Source: Donghicola tyrosinivorans (GTDB lineage: Bacteria > Pseudomonadota > Alphaproteobacteria > Rhodobacterales > Rhodobacteraceae). Taken from it: a DNA stretch of 64,000 bases. Below are positions 19,197 through 27,453 of the stretch, one piece after another. How positions within the stretch are numbered: position 1 is the first letter of the stretch; each line of letters begins with the position of its first letter. The position numbers were made by a program, and so were the translations under genes. The stretch spans positions 124,001-188,000 of the forward strand of contig NZ_PVTQ01000004.1 in NCBI RefSeq assembly GCF_003003355.1, read 5' to 3'. Below the pieces are notes generated by a model. The model saw only the letters and a list, made by a program, of their open reading frames with translations, searched no databases and was not told where the DNA came from.

Positions 19197-19809
19197 CGAC
19201 CCGTGGCGCGGTGGGCTGGAACGTGGGGCTATCGGTGCTGCGGGTCATGGTCCATGCGGCCAGAGGGGCCATCCGTGCCCTCAACCGCTCGACGTGCCAG
19301 GCGGGACCGTTTTCTGCGAAAACGGGGGCCATGTACCAGCGGCTTTCCACGCCGGGGGCGCTACCCAGACCGGGTGTCAGCAGAATGCCAAAGGGGGGCT
19401 CGGGTGTTTTCAGGGCACCCCGCTCGGCGGCCAGATGAAGGCGGCGCACAGGGGTAAGCTCTGGAATTTCATTCACTTCGGCGATGACAGCCGCGACTGC
19501 TCCGCTGCCCAAAGCCTCTTCCATTGCCCAGAGGATATCGCGGGTTTGTCCTGCCTGAAGGGTCAATATCCGCGTGGGATCGCACCACGGCGCAATGCCC
19601 GTGGGATGCAGCGCCTCGGTCTGCCAAGCGGGCCTGATCCATAGAACAGGGCCTTCACAACTTCCCGCAAAGGCCAGCGCCAGCGTGGCTTTCGCCGGTC
19701 CGCACACCTCATGCACCCGCGCACGGGCCAGCGCCAGCGTGTCGCCCAACACCACGCGCGGGCCCTGACGCTTGGGGCGCCGGTCCAGAAGATTGCTCTG
19801 ATTCACCAT
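19192..19809 (-). CDS. ImuA-like (RecA-fold) SOS protein
   Basis: The 205-residue product resembles the ImuA family, RecA-like proteins usually encoded with ImuB and DnaE2 in the alphaproteobacterial SOS mutagenesis cassette. Visible features are VVLGDTLALARARVHEVCGPAKATLALAFAG, LWIRPAW, and the C-terminal LTPVRRLHLAAERG ... GILLTPGLG ... ESRWYMAP ... RLRARMAPLAAW. A clear Walker A is not seen. ATG 19809 is chosen because a LexA box sits 14 bases upstream. No imuB or dnaE2 follows: the next gene is metG. Assignment to ImuA is by sequence pattern and SOS context. Confidence 0.72.
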   Translation of the reverse strand: MVNQSNLLDRRPKRQGPRVVLGDTLALARARVHEVCGPAKATLALAFAGSCEGPVLWIRPAWQTEALHPTGIAPWCDPTRILTLQAGQTRDILWAMEEALGSGAVAAVIAEVNEIPELTPVRRLHLAAERGALKTPEPPFGILLTPGLGSAPGVESRWYMAPVFAENGPAWHVERLRARMAPLAAWTMTRSTDSPTFQPTAPRVA

Positions 19810-19822
19810 GCGGCAATTATAT

Positions 19823-19837
19823 GTTCTTATTTTGTTC
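19823..19837 (-). promoter_or_regulatory. LexA box (SOS operator)
   Basis: GTTC-TTATTTT-GTTC is an exact match to the alphaproteobacterial LexA site GTTC-N7-GTTC. It lies 14 bases before the ImuA-like start and 83 bases from the divergent DsrE-like gene, so it mainly controls the former. Confidence 0.88.
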
Positions 19838-19920
19838 CGTAAATATCCTTGCCTGCAAAGCAGTAGGTGAAACACACCTTTCAGCTTACGCTGAAGGCAT
19901 GACATTAGGGAGGAATCGTC

Positions 19921-20346
19921 ATGACACGTATTATCTACGCACTGGCTTTCGCGATGGCGGCCCTGTTCGCGACAATCTCACACGCGGGCGAAAAGCTGAA
20001 AGTGGTCTATCACGTCTCTGAAATTGAAAAGGTCGGCTTCGCCTTGGGCAATATGGCCAACCATATCAAAGGTGTTGGCGGCCCCGAAAACGTTGAGCTT
20101 GTGCTAGTGGTTCATGGTCCCGCCCTGAAGGCCTTCCACAATGGTGTTGAGGCCAATCCAAAGATTGCTGAACGGTTGGCCGCGCTGCAAGGGGATGGCG
20201 CACGGTTTGAGGCCTGCGGGAACACCATGAACGCCCAAAGCGTTGGCCTTGATGACCTGATGCCCAATTTCACACGGCGCGATGAAGGCGGTGTTGTCCG
20301 CATCGCCGAGCTTCAGTCCCAAGGCTACATTTACATCCGTCCGTAA
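19921..20346 (+). CDS. Exported DsrE/DsrF-like family protein
   Basis: The 141-residue product has a signal peptide (LAFAMAALFATISHA) and a DsrE-like alpha/beta domain: LKVVYHVSEIEKVGFALGNMANHI, VELVLVVHGPALKAF, FEACGNTM with the only likely functional Cys, and SQGYIYIRP at the end. Cytoplasmic DsrE proteins carry sulfur on a Cys; exported homologues have no settled function. It starts at ATG 19921 behind GGGAGGA. A small hairpin (TTCAGC-TTAC-GCTGAA) lies in its leader at 19880-19895. Confidence 0.8.
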   Translation: MTRIIYALAFAMAALFATISHAGEKLKVVYHVSEIEKVGFALGNMANHIKGVGGPENVELVLVVHGPALKAFHNGVEANPKIAERLAALQGDGARFEACGNTMNAQSVGLDDLMPNFTRRDEGGVVRIAELQSQGYIYIRP

Positions 20347-20369
20347 CCGGCCCGACATTCCCGCGATAT

Positions 20370-20398
20370 GGCAAAGGCCGGGATCGGCCCTTGCCTTT
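20370..20398 (+). terminator. Probable terminator after the DsrE-like gene
   Basis: A 10-bp stem with one mismatch (GGCAAAGGCC/GGCCCTTGCC, 6-base loop) followed by TTT, 24 bases past the stop. Confidence 0.6.
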
Positions 20399-20454
20399 AC
20401 GCCCCGCAGACGCGACCTTGCAGCCAAAGCATTCTGTGAAAAGGGCATTCTCCC

Positions 20455-21495
20455 ATGAAAACCAGACCTCTTGGACGCACCGGCCTAGACGTGACCGTGT
20501 TCTGCCTCGGCTCGATGACCTGGGGTACCCAGAACACCGAAGACGAAGGCCATAGCCAGATCGAACGGGCAATTGAGGCCGGCATCAACTTTATCGACAC
20601 CGCCGAGATGTATCCGGTGAACCCCGTGCGTGCCGAAACCGTCGGCGTGACCGAGGCAATCATCGGCAACTGGTTCGAAAAGACCGGTCGCCGCAATGAC
20701 CTGATCCTTGCCACCAAGCACAGCGGCGTCGGCTCCCATTCCCGCGATGGTGCCCCAATCACTGCCGACAGCATCCCGCAAGCGGTCGAAGGTTCGCTCA
20801 AGCGCCTCAAGACCGATGTGATCGATCTCTACCAGTTCCACTGGCCCAACCGTGGCAGCTATCACTTCCGAAAAATCTGGGACTATGATCCCTCAAACCA
20901 AAACCGCGCCCAGACTGACCAGCACATGGCCGACGCATTGGGGGCTTTGCAAAAACTGGTCGACCAAGGGAAAATCCGTCACTTCGGCCTCTCGAATGAA
21001 TCTGCATGGGGCACCACCAACTGGGTGCGTCAGGCGGAAAAAGGCCACGGTCCCCGCGTTGCGTCGATCCAGAACGAATACTCGCTTATGTGCCGCTACT
21101 TCGACACCGATCTGGCCGAGGCCTGTCTGAACGAAGACGTGGGCCTGCTGTCCTACACCACCCTTGCGGCGGGCCTCCTGACGGGCAAATACCAGAACGG
21201 CCAGATCCCCGAAGGCTCGCGCATGGCGATCAATGGCGATCTGGGGGGCCGCAAGACCGATCGCGCCTTTGCGGCTGTCGCGGCCTACCAGCATCTGGCA
21301 GACAAATATGGCCTCAGCCTGACGCAGATGTCACTGGCATGGGCGCGGGAACGGCCGGGTCTGACCTCGATCATCATCGGGGCCACCACAATGGATCAAC
21401 TCGAAGAAGTCCTCGGCGCCCATGATCTGGTTCTGCCCGAAGACCTGCTGAAAGAAATCGATCAGGTCCACAAACAGCACCCGATGCCCTTCTGA
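20455..21495 (+). CDS. Aldo/keto reductase, Tas-like
   Basis: NADP-dependent oxidoreductase of the aldo/keto reductase superfamily. The 346-residue product has the (beta/alpha)8 barrel signatures: LGRTGLDVTVFCLGSMTWG at the N-terminus, NFIDTAEMYPVNP with the catalytic Asp and Tyr, ILATKHSG with the catalytic Lys, YQFHWPNR with the His, and VASIQNEYSLM. The sequence is closest in style to Tas of enterobacteria. The substrate is unknown. The stop codon abuts a dispersed repeat element (21493-21552). Confidence 0.9.
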   Translation: MKTRPLGRTGLDVTVFCLGSMTWGTQNTEDEGHSQIERAIEAGINFIDTAEMYPVNPVRAETVGVTEAIIGNWFEKTGRRNDLILATKHSGVGSHSRDGAPITADSIPQAVEGSLKRLKTDVIDLYQFHWPNRGSYHFRKIWDYDPSNQNRAQTDQHMADALGALQKLVDQGKIRHFGLSNESAWGTTNWVRQAEKGHGPRVASIQNEYSLMCRYFDTDLAEACLNEDVGLLSYTTLAAGLLTGKYQNGQIPEGSRMAINGDLGGRKTDRAFAAVAAYQHLADKYGLSLTQMSLAWARERPGLTSIIIGATTMDQLEEVLGAHDLVLPEDLLKEIDQVHKQHPMPF

Positions 21496-21552
21496 TTTCA
21501 TCTTGGCATAAATACCTAAACCGCTCTGGCGCGCCGCAAGGCGGGCCAGAGC
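21493..21552 (+). repeat. Dispersed 3'-UTR repeat element, copy 1
   Basis: The core TGATTTCATCTTGGC, then ATAAATACCT, starts with the TGA stop of the reductase gene. It is followed by a long hairpin, GCTCTGGC-G-CGCC-GCAA-GGCG-G-GCCAGAGC (21523-21552), with a GNRA tetraloop. A closely matching copy with its own GNRA hairpin is at 61069, and degenerate copies are at 43073-43184 on the other strand. Confidence 0.7.
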
Positions 21553-21628
21553 CAAACCTGTGCAGGCGAAAGCCCTGCCCATCTAAATAAAACTAGACAG
21601 AGCCCCACGCGGGGCGCACTGATCATCC

Positions 21629-22519
21629 ATGGAACCATGGATTTTGATCACTTTCGCAGCGGCGGCCTTCCAAACGGTACGCTTCCTGCTGCAAAAACGC
21701 CTTAGCGCCGAACGCCTCACGGCGGCGGGTGCGACATTTTCCCGATTTATCTATTCCTTCCCCGCAGCTTTCCTGATCGCGATCACCTATCAAAGCATCA
21801 GCCAACAGGCGTGGCCCGTCCTGACGGTGTCTTTCTGGAGCTACGCGCTGATCGGGGGCATCTCGCAAATTCTTGCCACGGTCTTCACTGTGATGTTGCT
21901 GAACCGGCGCAATTTTGCGGTCGGGATCACCTTCAAAAAGACCGAGGTGATCCTCTCGGTCATCGTCGGCATTGCGGTGCTGGGCGACACTATCAGCTTT
22001 GCGGCTCTTGGCGCGATCCTTCTGGGCCTCATGGGCGTTTTGCTGCTATCGCGCAATGCCATTGGCGGCGGCTTTGACAAAGGGGCGGTGGCTCTGGGGC
22101 TGGCGTCTGGGCTGCTCTTTGCCTTTTCGGGCGTGGGCTACCGCGCGGCGACATTGGCCATAGCCAGTGATGATCCGTTTCTGCGGGCCTCAGTGGCGCT
22201 GTCGATGGTTACGCTCAGCCAAGCGCTCGTTATGGCCCTCTACCTGCGCTGGCGCGAGGTCGGAGAGATTACCCGTGTTCTCAAAACATGGCGCAGCGCC
22301 AGCCTGATTGGCCTGACCAGCCTTGGCGGCTCGCTCAGTTGGTTCACCGCCTTTACCTTGCAAACCGTCGGACTTGTCAAAGCCGTGGGTCAGATCGAGT
22401 TGATCCTCAGCATCCTTGTAGGCCGTCTGATCTTTGGCGAACACCTCAGCAAGCGCGAGGCCATCGGCATCGCGACCATCGGCGCCAGCGTTGTGGCCTT
22501 GGTGTTGATCAGTGCCTAG
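21629..22519 (+). CDS. EamA/DMT family transporter
   Basis: Inner-membrane protein of the drug/metabolite transporter superfamily. The 296-residue product contains about ten hydrophobic segments in two EamA-like halves; the second half ends with GQIELILSILVGRLIFGEHLSKREAIGIATIG, the usual EamA C-terminal pattern. The direction and substrate cannot be told. It starts at ATG 21629 with a weak ribosome site; GCCCC-ACGC-GGGGC at 21602-21615 is a small hairpin just upstream. The end overlaps the convergent NUDIX gene by 4 bases. Confidence 0.85.
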   Translation: MEPWILITFAAAAFQTVRFLLQKRLSAERLTAAGATFSRFIYSFPAAFLIAITYQSISQQAWPVLTVSFWSYALIGGISQILATVFTVMLLNRRNFAVGITFKKTEVILSVIVGIAVLGDTISFAALGAILLGLMGVLLLSRNAIGGGFDKGAVALGLASGLLFAFSGVGYRAATLAIASDDPFLRASVALSMVTLSQALVMALYLRWREVGEITRVLKTWRSASLIGLTSLGGSLSWFTAFTLQTVGLVKAVGQIELILSILVGRLIFGEHLSKREAIGIATIGASVVALVLISA

Positions 22520-23217
22520 GCCAGCGGGCTGCTGCCACCCAGACGGGCAAAGTGGATGTCTTCGTCCCGATCCCGATAGAACGGGACGCTGGCGGGCGGG
22601 GCATCGCTGCGCAGATCGGCGGCAATCTCGGCCAGAACCACCTCGGTGATAAAGGGCAGATCAAAGCGGCGCACTTCGGGCAGGGGGATCCACTGCAAAT
22701 GGCTCAGCTCTCCGCCCGCATCCGAGAAATCATCGGGGTCGGTGACCAGATAATCTGCGTCGATCATGAAAAAACGCGCATCAAAGCGGCGCGGACGGCC
22801 CGGCGGGGTAATGGCGCGGAACACGAATTGCAGCCCCTCGGCACTGGGTACCATGCCCCGATCCGCATAGGTCTGCCAATCCGCAGGAACGGGTCGGTCC
22901 CACGCACCGGGGCGGCCCAAGATCTGGCCGGTTTCTTCCCAAAGCTCGCGGATAGCGGCACCGATCAGGGCCTCGGCGGTGCCAAGGGGGCTGTCCTCGG
23001 CCAAACGCGCGGCGCAGGGCTGCGGCAGGCTTGAAGCAAAGGGGATCAGCCCGTCTTCGGGATCAACCGCACCCCCCGGAAACACGAATTTCGAGGCCAT
23101 AAAGGCCGCCTTTGCGCCCCGTTGCCCCATCAGTACCGAAGGTGCTCCCCCGCGGTCCCGCACCACGATCACAGTTGCTGCGTTGCGAATGGGCGGGGAC
23201 TGGGGGGTGTCTTGCAA
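22516..23217 (-). CDS. NUDIX hydrolase
   Basis: Pyrophosphohydrolase of the NUDIX family, cleaving nucleoside diphosphates linked to another group; the substrate is unknown. With the TTG start at 23217 (AAAGGAA about 8 bases upstream, right at the stop of the preceding gene) the product is 233 residues. It starts near RNAATVIVVRD and contains a NUDIX box AEALIGAAIRELWEETGQI, where the REL-EE-G core is intact but the leading Gly is Ser. An ATG at 23265 would overlap the upstream gene by 46 bases and lacks a ribosome site. The start choice is an inference. Confidence 0.85.
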   Translation of the reverse strand: MQDTPQSPPIRNAATVIVVRDRGGAPSVLMGQRGAKAAFMASKFVFPGGAVDPEDGLIPFASSLPQPCAARLAEDSPLGTAEALIGAAIRELWEETGQILGRPGAWDRPVPADWQTYADRGMVPSAEGLQFVFRAITPPGRPRRFDARFFMIDADYLVTDPDDFSDAGGELSHLQWIPLPEVRRFDLPFITEVVLAEIAADLRSDAPPASVPFYRDRDEDIHFARLGGSSPLA

Positions 23218-23219
23218 AA

Positions 23220-23621
23220 TCAGTTTCCTTTGACGTGTCCGAACCCGTGCATCCGGCGGGACCATTGCAGGGCGACCAGCGCCCCCTTCAACCTTGGCAG
23301 AAGGTAAAGCGAGAGTGCCACGCAGCCAACGGCAAAAATGGTGAACAGGACCAGAGGTTCTGGGCGGTACATCTCAAAGACCAGCAGCAAGATCGGTGCC
23401 ATCAGGTGGCCAACGATCAGAATGGTCAGATAGGCCGGACCATCATCGGCGCGATGATGGTGCAGTTCCTCGTCGCAGACAGGACAGGTATCGCGCACCT
23501 TAAGATAGCCCTTCAGCATCGGGCCGGTGCCACAGTTCGGGCACTTGCGCCGCCAGCCCTTGATCAGGGCGGGGTTCAGGGGGCGATCATCTTGCAAAGC
23601 GGATGTTGCCTTATCAGACAT
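23220..23621 (-). CDS. DUF983 family zinc-ribbon membrane protein
   Basis: The 133-residue product has two CxxC pairs (CPNCGTGPML and CPVCDEELHHH) forming a likely zinc ribbon, then two TM helices (about residues 65-110; AYLTILIVGHLMAPILLLVF and PLVLFTIFAVGCVALSLYLLP). This matches the DUF983 family, whose function is unknown. ATG 23621 follows AGGAAA. Translation is probably coupled to the NUDIX gene, whose start lies at its stop codon. Confidence 0.85.
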   Translation of the reverse strand: MSDKATSALQDDRPLNPALIKGWRRKCPNCGTGPMLKGYLKVRDTCPVCDEELHHHRADDGPAYLTILIVGHLMAPILLLVFEMYRPEPLVLFTIFAVGCVALSLYLLPRLKGALVALQWSRRMHGFGHVKGN

Positions 23622-23850
23622 GGGTTTCCTCGGGTTCGCGCGCAGAAAGTTGCAACATGGTGTGTTAGCGCCCGAACAGGAAGTGTCCGTTTTGTCGCAA
23701 GCCCCGCTTTCGGACAACATGCCGCAAGGTTAAGCAGAAAAGTTTCAAACCCGCGACGGAAGTCTAATCCTGCCGCGTTTGTCTTAGTGAACAGGGCGCG
23801 CGTTGAGGCCGCACGTCAGGTTCTACTGGTACATAAGGAAGGATAACCAA

Positions 23851-24432
23851 ATGAAGACGATGACCAAAACAGTCATGATGGGCCTGATGGGTGTAGCCGC
23901 CGCCGCGATGCTGGCAGGAACCGCTGTTCAGGCACGCGAAGGCTTTGGCCCGATGGGCAAAGGCGGCATGCCGATGCAAGGCGCGGCATTCTCGGAACTG
24001 GATACGGACGGGAACGGCCAGATCTCGACCGAAGAGTTTGAGGCGTTCCGACTGAAATCCTTCGCGGCGACCGATGCGGATGGCAACGGCACCCTGAGCC
24101 CCGATGAAATCATCGCCCACATGGAAACACAGCGCGTCGAGCGTATGCGCGCAGGCATCCTGTCGCGCATGGACACCGACGGCGACGGCCAGATCAGCGC
24201 CGAGGAAATGGCTGCCAAGCGTCCCTCGGGTGACATGATCAAGCGGATCGACAGCAACGGTGACGGCACCGTCTCTGCCGAGGAATACGCCGCCATGACC
24301 GAGCGCATGGATATGCGTATGGGTGGTAAGCACGGCGGCTTTGGTGACCGTGGCGATCACGGCGAACATGGCAAGCACGGCAAAGACCGCCGCTTCTTCG
24401 GTCAGGATGACGACAGCCGCAGCGCAAACTGA
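23851..24432 (+). CDS. Exported EF-hand calcium-binding protein
   Basis: The 193-residue product has a signal peptide (MMGLMGVAAAAMLAGTAVQA) and four EF-hand loops: DTDGNGQISTEE, DADGNGTLSPDE, DTDGDGQISAEE and DSNGDGTVSAEE. All keep the acidic positions needed for calcium. A His/Gly/Asp-rich tail (GDRGDHGEHGKHGKD) could bind transition metals. It starts at ATG 23851 behind AAGGAAGGA. It lies directly upstream of an ECF sigma operon that ends with a metal-resistance-like periplasmic protein, so a role in the same envelope or metal response is likely but not proven. Confidence 0.88.
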   Translation: MKTMTKTVMMGLMGVAAAAMLAGTAVQAREGFGPMGKGGMPMQGAAFSELDTDGNGQISTEEFEAFRLKSFAATDADGNGTLSPDEIIAHMETQRVERMRAGILSRMDTDGDGQISAEEMAAKRPSGDMIKRIDSNGDGTVSAEEYAAMTERMDMRMGGKHGGFGDRGDHGEHGKHGKDRRFFGQDDDSRSAN

Positions 24433-24477
24433 CGCTCCCCCGTGCGGGACCTGACACCGCCGGTCCTGTACGCCCAA

Positions 24478-24503
24478 GGATGGCGTCAGCCACGACGCCA
24501 TCC
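24478..24503. promoter_or_regulatory. Perfect inverted repeat upstream of the ECF sigma gene
   Basis: GGATGGCGTC / GACGCCATCC, a 10-bp stem with a 6-base loop, 40 bases before the sigma factor start and 46 bases after the EF-hand stop. With no T-run it is either a weak terminator, an operator or a leader hairpin. Confidence 0.5.
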
Positions 24504-24542
24504 ACTTGCACTTACCGAGGTTCACAGAGTAGCCAAGGCTTT

Positions 24543-25127
24543 ATGACCATGCCCTATGACGCAGTAAGCGAGCTCTCGGACGAGTCCTTGCTTGTGCTAT
24601 ACTCCAATGGCGACCGTGTCGCCGCACGCACGCTATCGCAGCGGCATCTGCCGCGTGTGTTGGCCCATGCGTATCGTATGTTGGGGGATCGGGCCGAGGC
24701 CGAGGATATCGCGCAAGAGGCGATGCTACGCCTGTGGAAAATCGCCCCCGACTGGCGTGCGGGCGAGGCGCAGGTCAGCACATGGCTTTACCGCGTGGTG
24801 GCCAACCTGTGCACTGACCGTCTGCGCCGCCGCCGCAGTGTCGGCCTTGATGAGGCCGCCGAGCCCGAGGACGAAACCCCCTCGGCCGGTGACCGGATGC
24901 AAGAGGCAGAGCGGGCCGATGCCCTGCAAGCCGCCTTGCTACAATTGCCCGAACGGCAGCGTTCTGCCGTGGTACTGCGCCACATCGAGGGGCTTTCAAA
25001 CCCCGAGATTGCTGAAATTCTTGATTGCAGTGCCGAAGCCGTTGAAAGTCTGACCGCCCGCGGAAAGCGCGCTTTGACTGCCATTCTTGCGGGGCGAAAA
25101 GAGGAGTTGGGATATGTCGATGAATAA
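24543..25127 (+). CDS. RNA polymerase ECF sigma factor
   Basis: Extracytoplasmic-function sigma-70 family protein. The 194-residue product has region 2 (RVLAHAYRMLGDRAEAEDIAQEAMLRLWKIAPDW, then STWLYRVVANLCTDRLRRRR) and region 4 (LQLPERQRSAVVLRHIEGLSNPEIAEILDCSAEAVESLTARGKRAL), and no other domains. ATG 24543 is preceded by AAGG; an ATG two codons later is also possible. The next gene overlaps its end by 14 bases and encodes a membrane protein likely to act as its anti-sigma factor. Confidence 0.92.
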   Translation: MTMPYDAVSELSDESLLVLYSNGDRVAARTLSQRHLPRVLAHAYRMLGDRAEAEDIAQEAMLRLWKIAPDWRAGEAQVSTWLYRVVANLCTDRLRRRRSVGLDEAAEPEDETPSAGDRMQEAERADALQAALLQLPERQRSAVVLRHIEGLSNPEIAEILDCSAEAVESLTARGKRALTAILAGRKEELGYVDE

Positions 25128-25494
25128 AACCGAAGATCTGGACCTTGATCTGTTTTTCGACGCGGCGCGCAAGGACAGCTTGCAGCCCGATAGCTCTCTC
25201 ATGGCGCGGGTACTCGCGGATGCGGATGCACTGCAACCCGAGGCACCGGGATTGCCCGTTGCGGCCCGTGCCACTGTCCGCCCTGTCAGCGCCCTGCGCC
25301 AGTTCCTGTCCGCCATTGGCGGCTGGTCGGGGATGGTCGGACTGACGACCGCGACGATGGCGGGGCTCTGGATCGGGATCAGCCCGCCCACCTCGTTGCA
25401 ATCGGTCAGCAGCTACTGGCAGACCACAACCGAAGATAGCTACATACAGCAGCTCGACAGCTACTCTATGCTGATGCTGGAAGAGGAAAACTAA
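25114..25494 (+). CDS. Small membrane protein, putative anti-sigma factor
   Basis: The 126-residue product has a cytoplasmic N-terminal part (LDLFFDAARKDSLQPDSSLMARVLADADA) and one TM helix near residues 75-95 (GMVGLTTATMAGLWIGI), then a short periplasmic tail with Ser, Thr and Tyr. It contains no Cys, so it is not a zinc-type anti-sigma factor. The assignment rests on its 14-base overlap with the ECF sigma gene, its topology and the following sensor-like gene; no known domain was recognised. ATG 25114 follows GAGGAG. Confidence 0.6.
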   Translation: MSMNKTEDLDLDLFFDAARKDSLQPDSSLMARVLADADALQPEAPGLPVAARATVRPVSALRQFLSAIGGWSGMVGLTTATMAGLWIGISPPTSLQSVSSYWQTTTEDSYIQQLDSYSMLMLEEEN

Positions 25495-25496
25495 GA

Positions 25497-26012
25497 ATGG
25501 CCGACGTGAATAGCCCCGAAACACCCCAGAGCGGACCGAATATCCCTCGCTGGCTCAAGGTGGTTCTGGCCGGATCGCTGGCCCTGAACCTTGCCGTGAT
25601 CGGTGGCGTGGTCGGCCTTGCGCTGACCTTTGACGGACCGCCGCCTGACAAGGATTTCCGCACCGGCGCTGCGGGGGCCTATATCGGTGCCTTCGACAAA
25701 AGCACCCGCCGCGAATTGCGCGACCGGATGCGTGACAGCTTCAAGGGCGAGCGTCCCTCGCGCGAGCAATTCGCTGCAAACACCCGCGCTTTTGCCGCGC
25801 TTGTCCGTGCCGAGCCGCTGGATGTCGCTGCCCTTCAGGCCCATCTGGACGCCCAAACGGACCGGTTCGAACAGGGTCGCAAATTTGGCGAGCAGATGCT
25901 GATCCAGACCTTGCAGACTTTGGACCCTGCCTCACGTGCCACCTACGCCGCGCGACTGGAAGAGTTCGCGGACCACGGCCCTAAAGGCGGCAAGGACTTC
26001 AAGCCGCATTAA
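25497..26012 (+). CDS. Periplasmic heavy-metal sensor/resistance-like protein
   Basis: The 171-residue product has an N-terminal TM anchor (WLKVVLAGSLALNLAVIGGVVGLAL) followed by a helical periplasmic domain resembling the CpxP/CnrX/Metal_resist group (RRELRDRMRDSFKGERPSREQF ... ALVRAEPLDVAALQAHLDAQTDRFEQGRKFGEQMLIQTLQTLDPASRATYAARLEEF). Such proteins sense metals or misfolded proteins and feed anti-sigma factors. It starts 2 bases after the preceding stop, completing a sigma/anti-sigma/sensor operon. Its 3' end overlaps the convergent diguanylate cyclase gene by 14 bases. Confidence 0.78.
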   Translation: MADVNSPETPQSGPNIPRWLKVVLAGSLALNLAVIGGVVGLALTFDGPPPDKDFRTGAAGAYIGAFDKSTRRELRDRMRDSFKGERPSREQFAANTRAFAALVRAEPLDVAALQAHLDAQTDRFEQGRKFGEQMLIQTLQTLDPASRATYAARLEEFADHGPKGGKDFKPH

Positions 26013-27369
26013 GCAGCATCGCGACCGTGCAATTTCGACCGGCGGACTTGGCCTGATACAGGGCCGCGTCCGCCGTTTTCAATTCGGCCTCCAGCGGGCC
26101 GGAAGGGTCGGTCGACACGTGATACCCGACCGAGATCGTCACATTCAGTTCAGGCAGCAGGCTCGAGATTTCCAGCGGGTTCTCGCACACACTCAGGCGC
26201 AGGCTTTCGGCGATCTGGTGGGCATCGTCGGTCTGGTTGATGGGCAGAGCCACAAGGAATTCCTCGCCGCCGATCCGCGCCATTACAGGGGCATGGGGCA
26301 GGGCAGTGCGCATACGGCGGGCCACCTCGATCAGGGCGGCGTCGCCTGCGGCGTGGCCATAGCCGTCGTTGATCCGTTTGAAGTGATCCACATCCGCAAC
26401 CATCACCAGCGTCAGCGCCCCTTCGGTCTTGGCCCGCTTGCGCAACAGCGCCATCTCGGCCATCGCCGCGCGGCGGTTTTGCAGGCCGGTCAGCGGGTCC
26501 GTGACCGAAGCCTCAACGCTGCGGCGCAGGCTGCGGTGCATCCGGTTCAGACTGGCCTGTCGGCGCAGCAAGGCGCGGGTGCGCACGGCGATCTCTTGCG
26601 GGTCAAAGCTGCCGTAGAACAGATCATCCGCCCCCAGATCCAGCGCCGTCGTGGCACTGGTTAGCGCCTTGATCGGATGGGCCACCAGCAGCGCACAGGT
26701 TCCCGGCTGCCGTGAGGCGCGAATCTCGGCCAATAGGGTGTTGATGCGCGGGTTCTCGGCCTCATCGGCGGACAGGATCACCACATCGGGCCGCTCATGG
26801 GCCAGCACCGCCTTTGCAGTGTTAGGGCAGGCAGTGGTCACACGGATCGGCCCCTCGGCCCGCAATGCATAGCTGAGCGAGGTGATCTTTTGGCCACTGC
26901 CCGAGAGCAGCAGCACATGGCCGCCATAGTCAAAACCTGCAGCCTCTTCGGCCAGCCCCTCGGGTTGCAGGGCGTCCAGCGCGGTGGCCATCATCGTATC
27001 GCGATGACGGCGCAACAGGGCGCGCAACCGCGCCATCAACTCTTCCTCTGTGCCGGGGCAGCGCATGGCGTCATCGGCGCCAGCTTGCAGCACGCGGGCA
27101 GGCGTGTCTTCGGGGGCGGGGCCGGTGATCACAAGCACCGGCACATGCCGGTTGGCCAGATATCCGCGCAGCCGCGCCAGCGCAGCCGCAGGTTTGTCCC
27201 CCAGCGCGGCACTTGCGACAATCACCACCTCTGCAGCCTTGGCGGCAGTGCTATCGATTTCACCGATAGCCCCCGCAAGGCGCACCTGATAGGACATGCG
27301 TGTCAGACTGACCTCCAACATGATCCTGTTGATCGCGACATCATCAATGACAAGGATTTGATCCGCCAT
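25999..27369 (-). CDS. PleD-like diguanylate cyclase with two degenerate receivers
   Basis: The 456-residue product has the PleD layout: receiver (1-120), second receiver-like domain (150-270) and GGDEF domain (285-456). The GGDEF active site GGEEF (367-371) is intact, so it should make c-di-GMP. In the first receiver the early acidic pair is present (VIDD) but the phosphoacceptor position is Ala52; in the second it is Ser200. No RxxD inhibitory site stands before GGEEF. Classical phosphorylation and product inhibition are therefore unlikely. ATG 27369 follows GGAGATGG. Confidence 0.88.
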   Translation of the reverse strand: MADQILVIDDVAINRIMLEVSLTRMSYQVRLAGAIGEIDSTAAKAAEVVIVASAALGDKPAAALARLRGYLANRHVPVLVITGPAPEDTPARVLQAGADDAMRCPGTEEELMARLRALLRRHRDTMMATALDALQPEGLAEEAAGFDYGGHVLLLSGSGQKITSLSYALRAEGPIRVTTACPNTAKAVLAHERPDVVILSADEAENPRINTLLAEIRASRQPGTCALLVAHPIKALTSATTALDLGADDLFYGSFDPQEIAVRTRALLRRQASLNRMHRSLRRSVEASVTDPLTGLQNRRAAMAEMALLRKRAKTEGALTLVMVADVDHFKRINDGYGHAAGDAALIEVARRMRTALPHAPVMARIGGEEFLVALPINQTDDAHQIAESLRLSVCENPLEISSLLPELNVTISVGYHVSTDPSGPLEAELKTADAALYQAKSAGRNCTVAMLLNAA

Positions 27370-27453
27370 GGACCACCATCTCCTGCGAATTTCTTTCCAT
27401 TCATTATGTGTGCAGGTGGTTAAGGATTTCTTTCCAAGATCGGAGAATTTCCA

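Noticed and set aside
21601-21616. Terminator in front of the EamA gene
   Set aside because: The stem GCCCC-ACGC-GGGGC has no T-run and lies only 13 bases from the start; recorded only as a small hairpin within the EamA entry.
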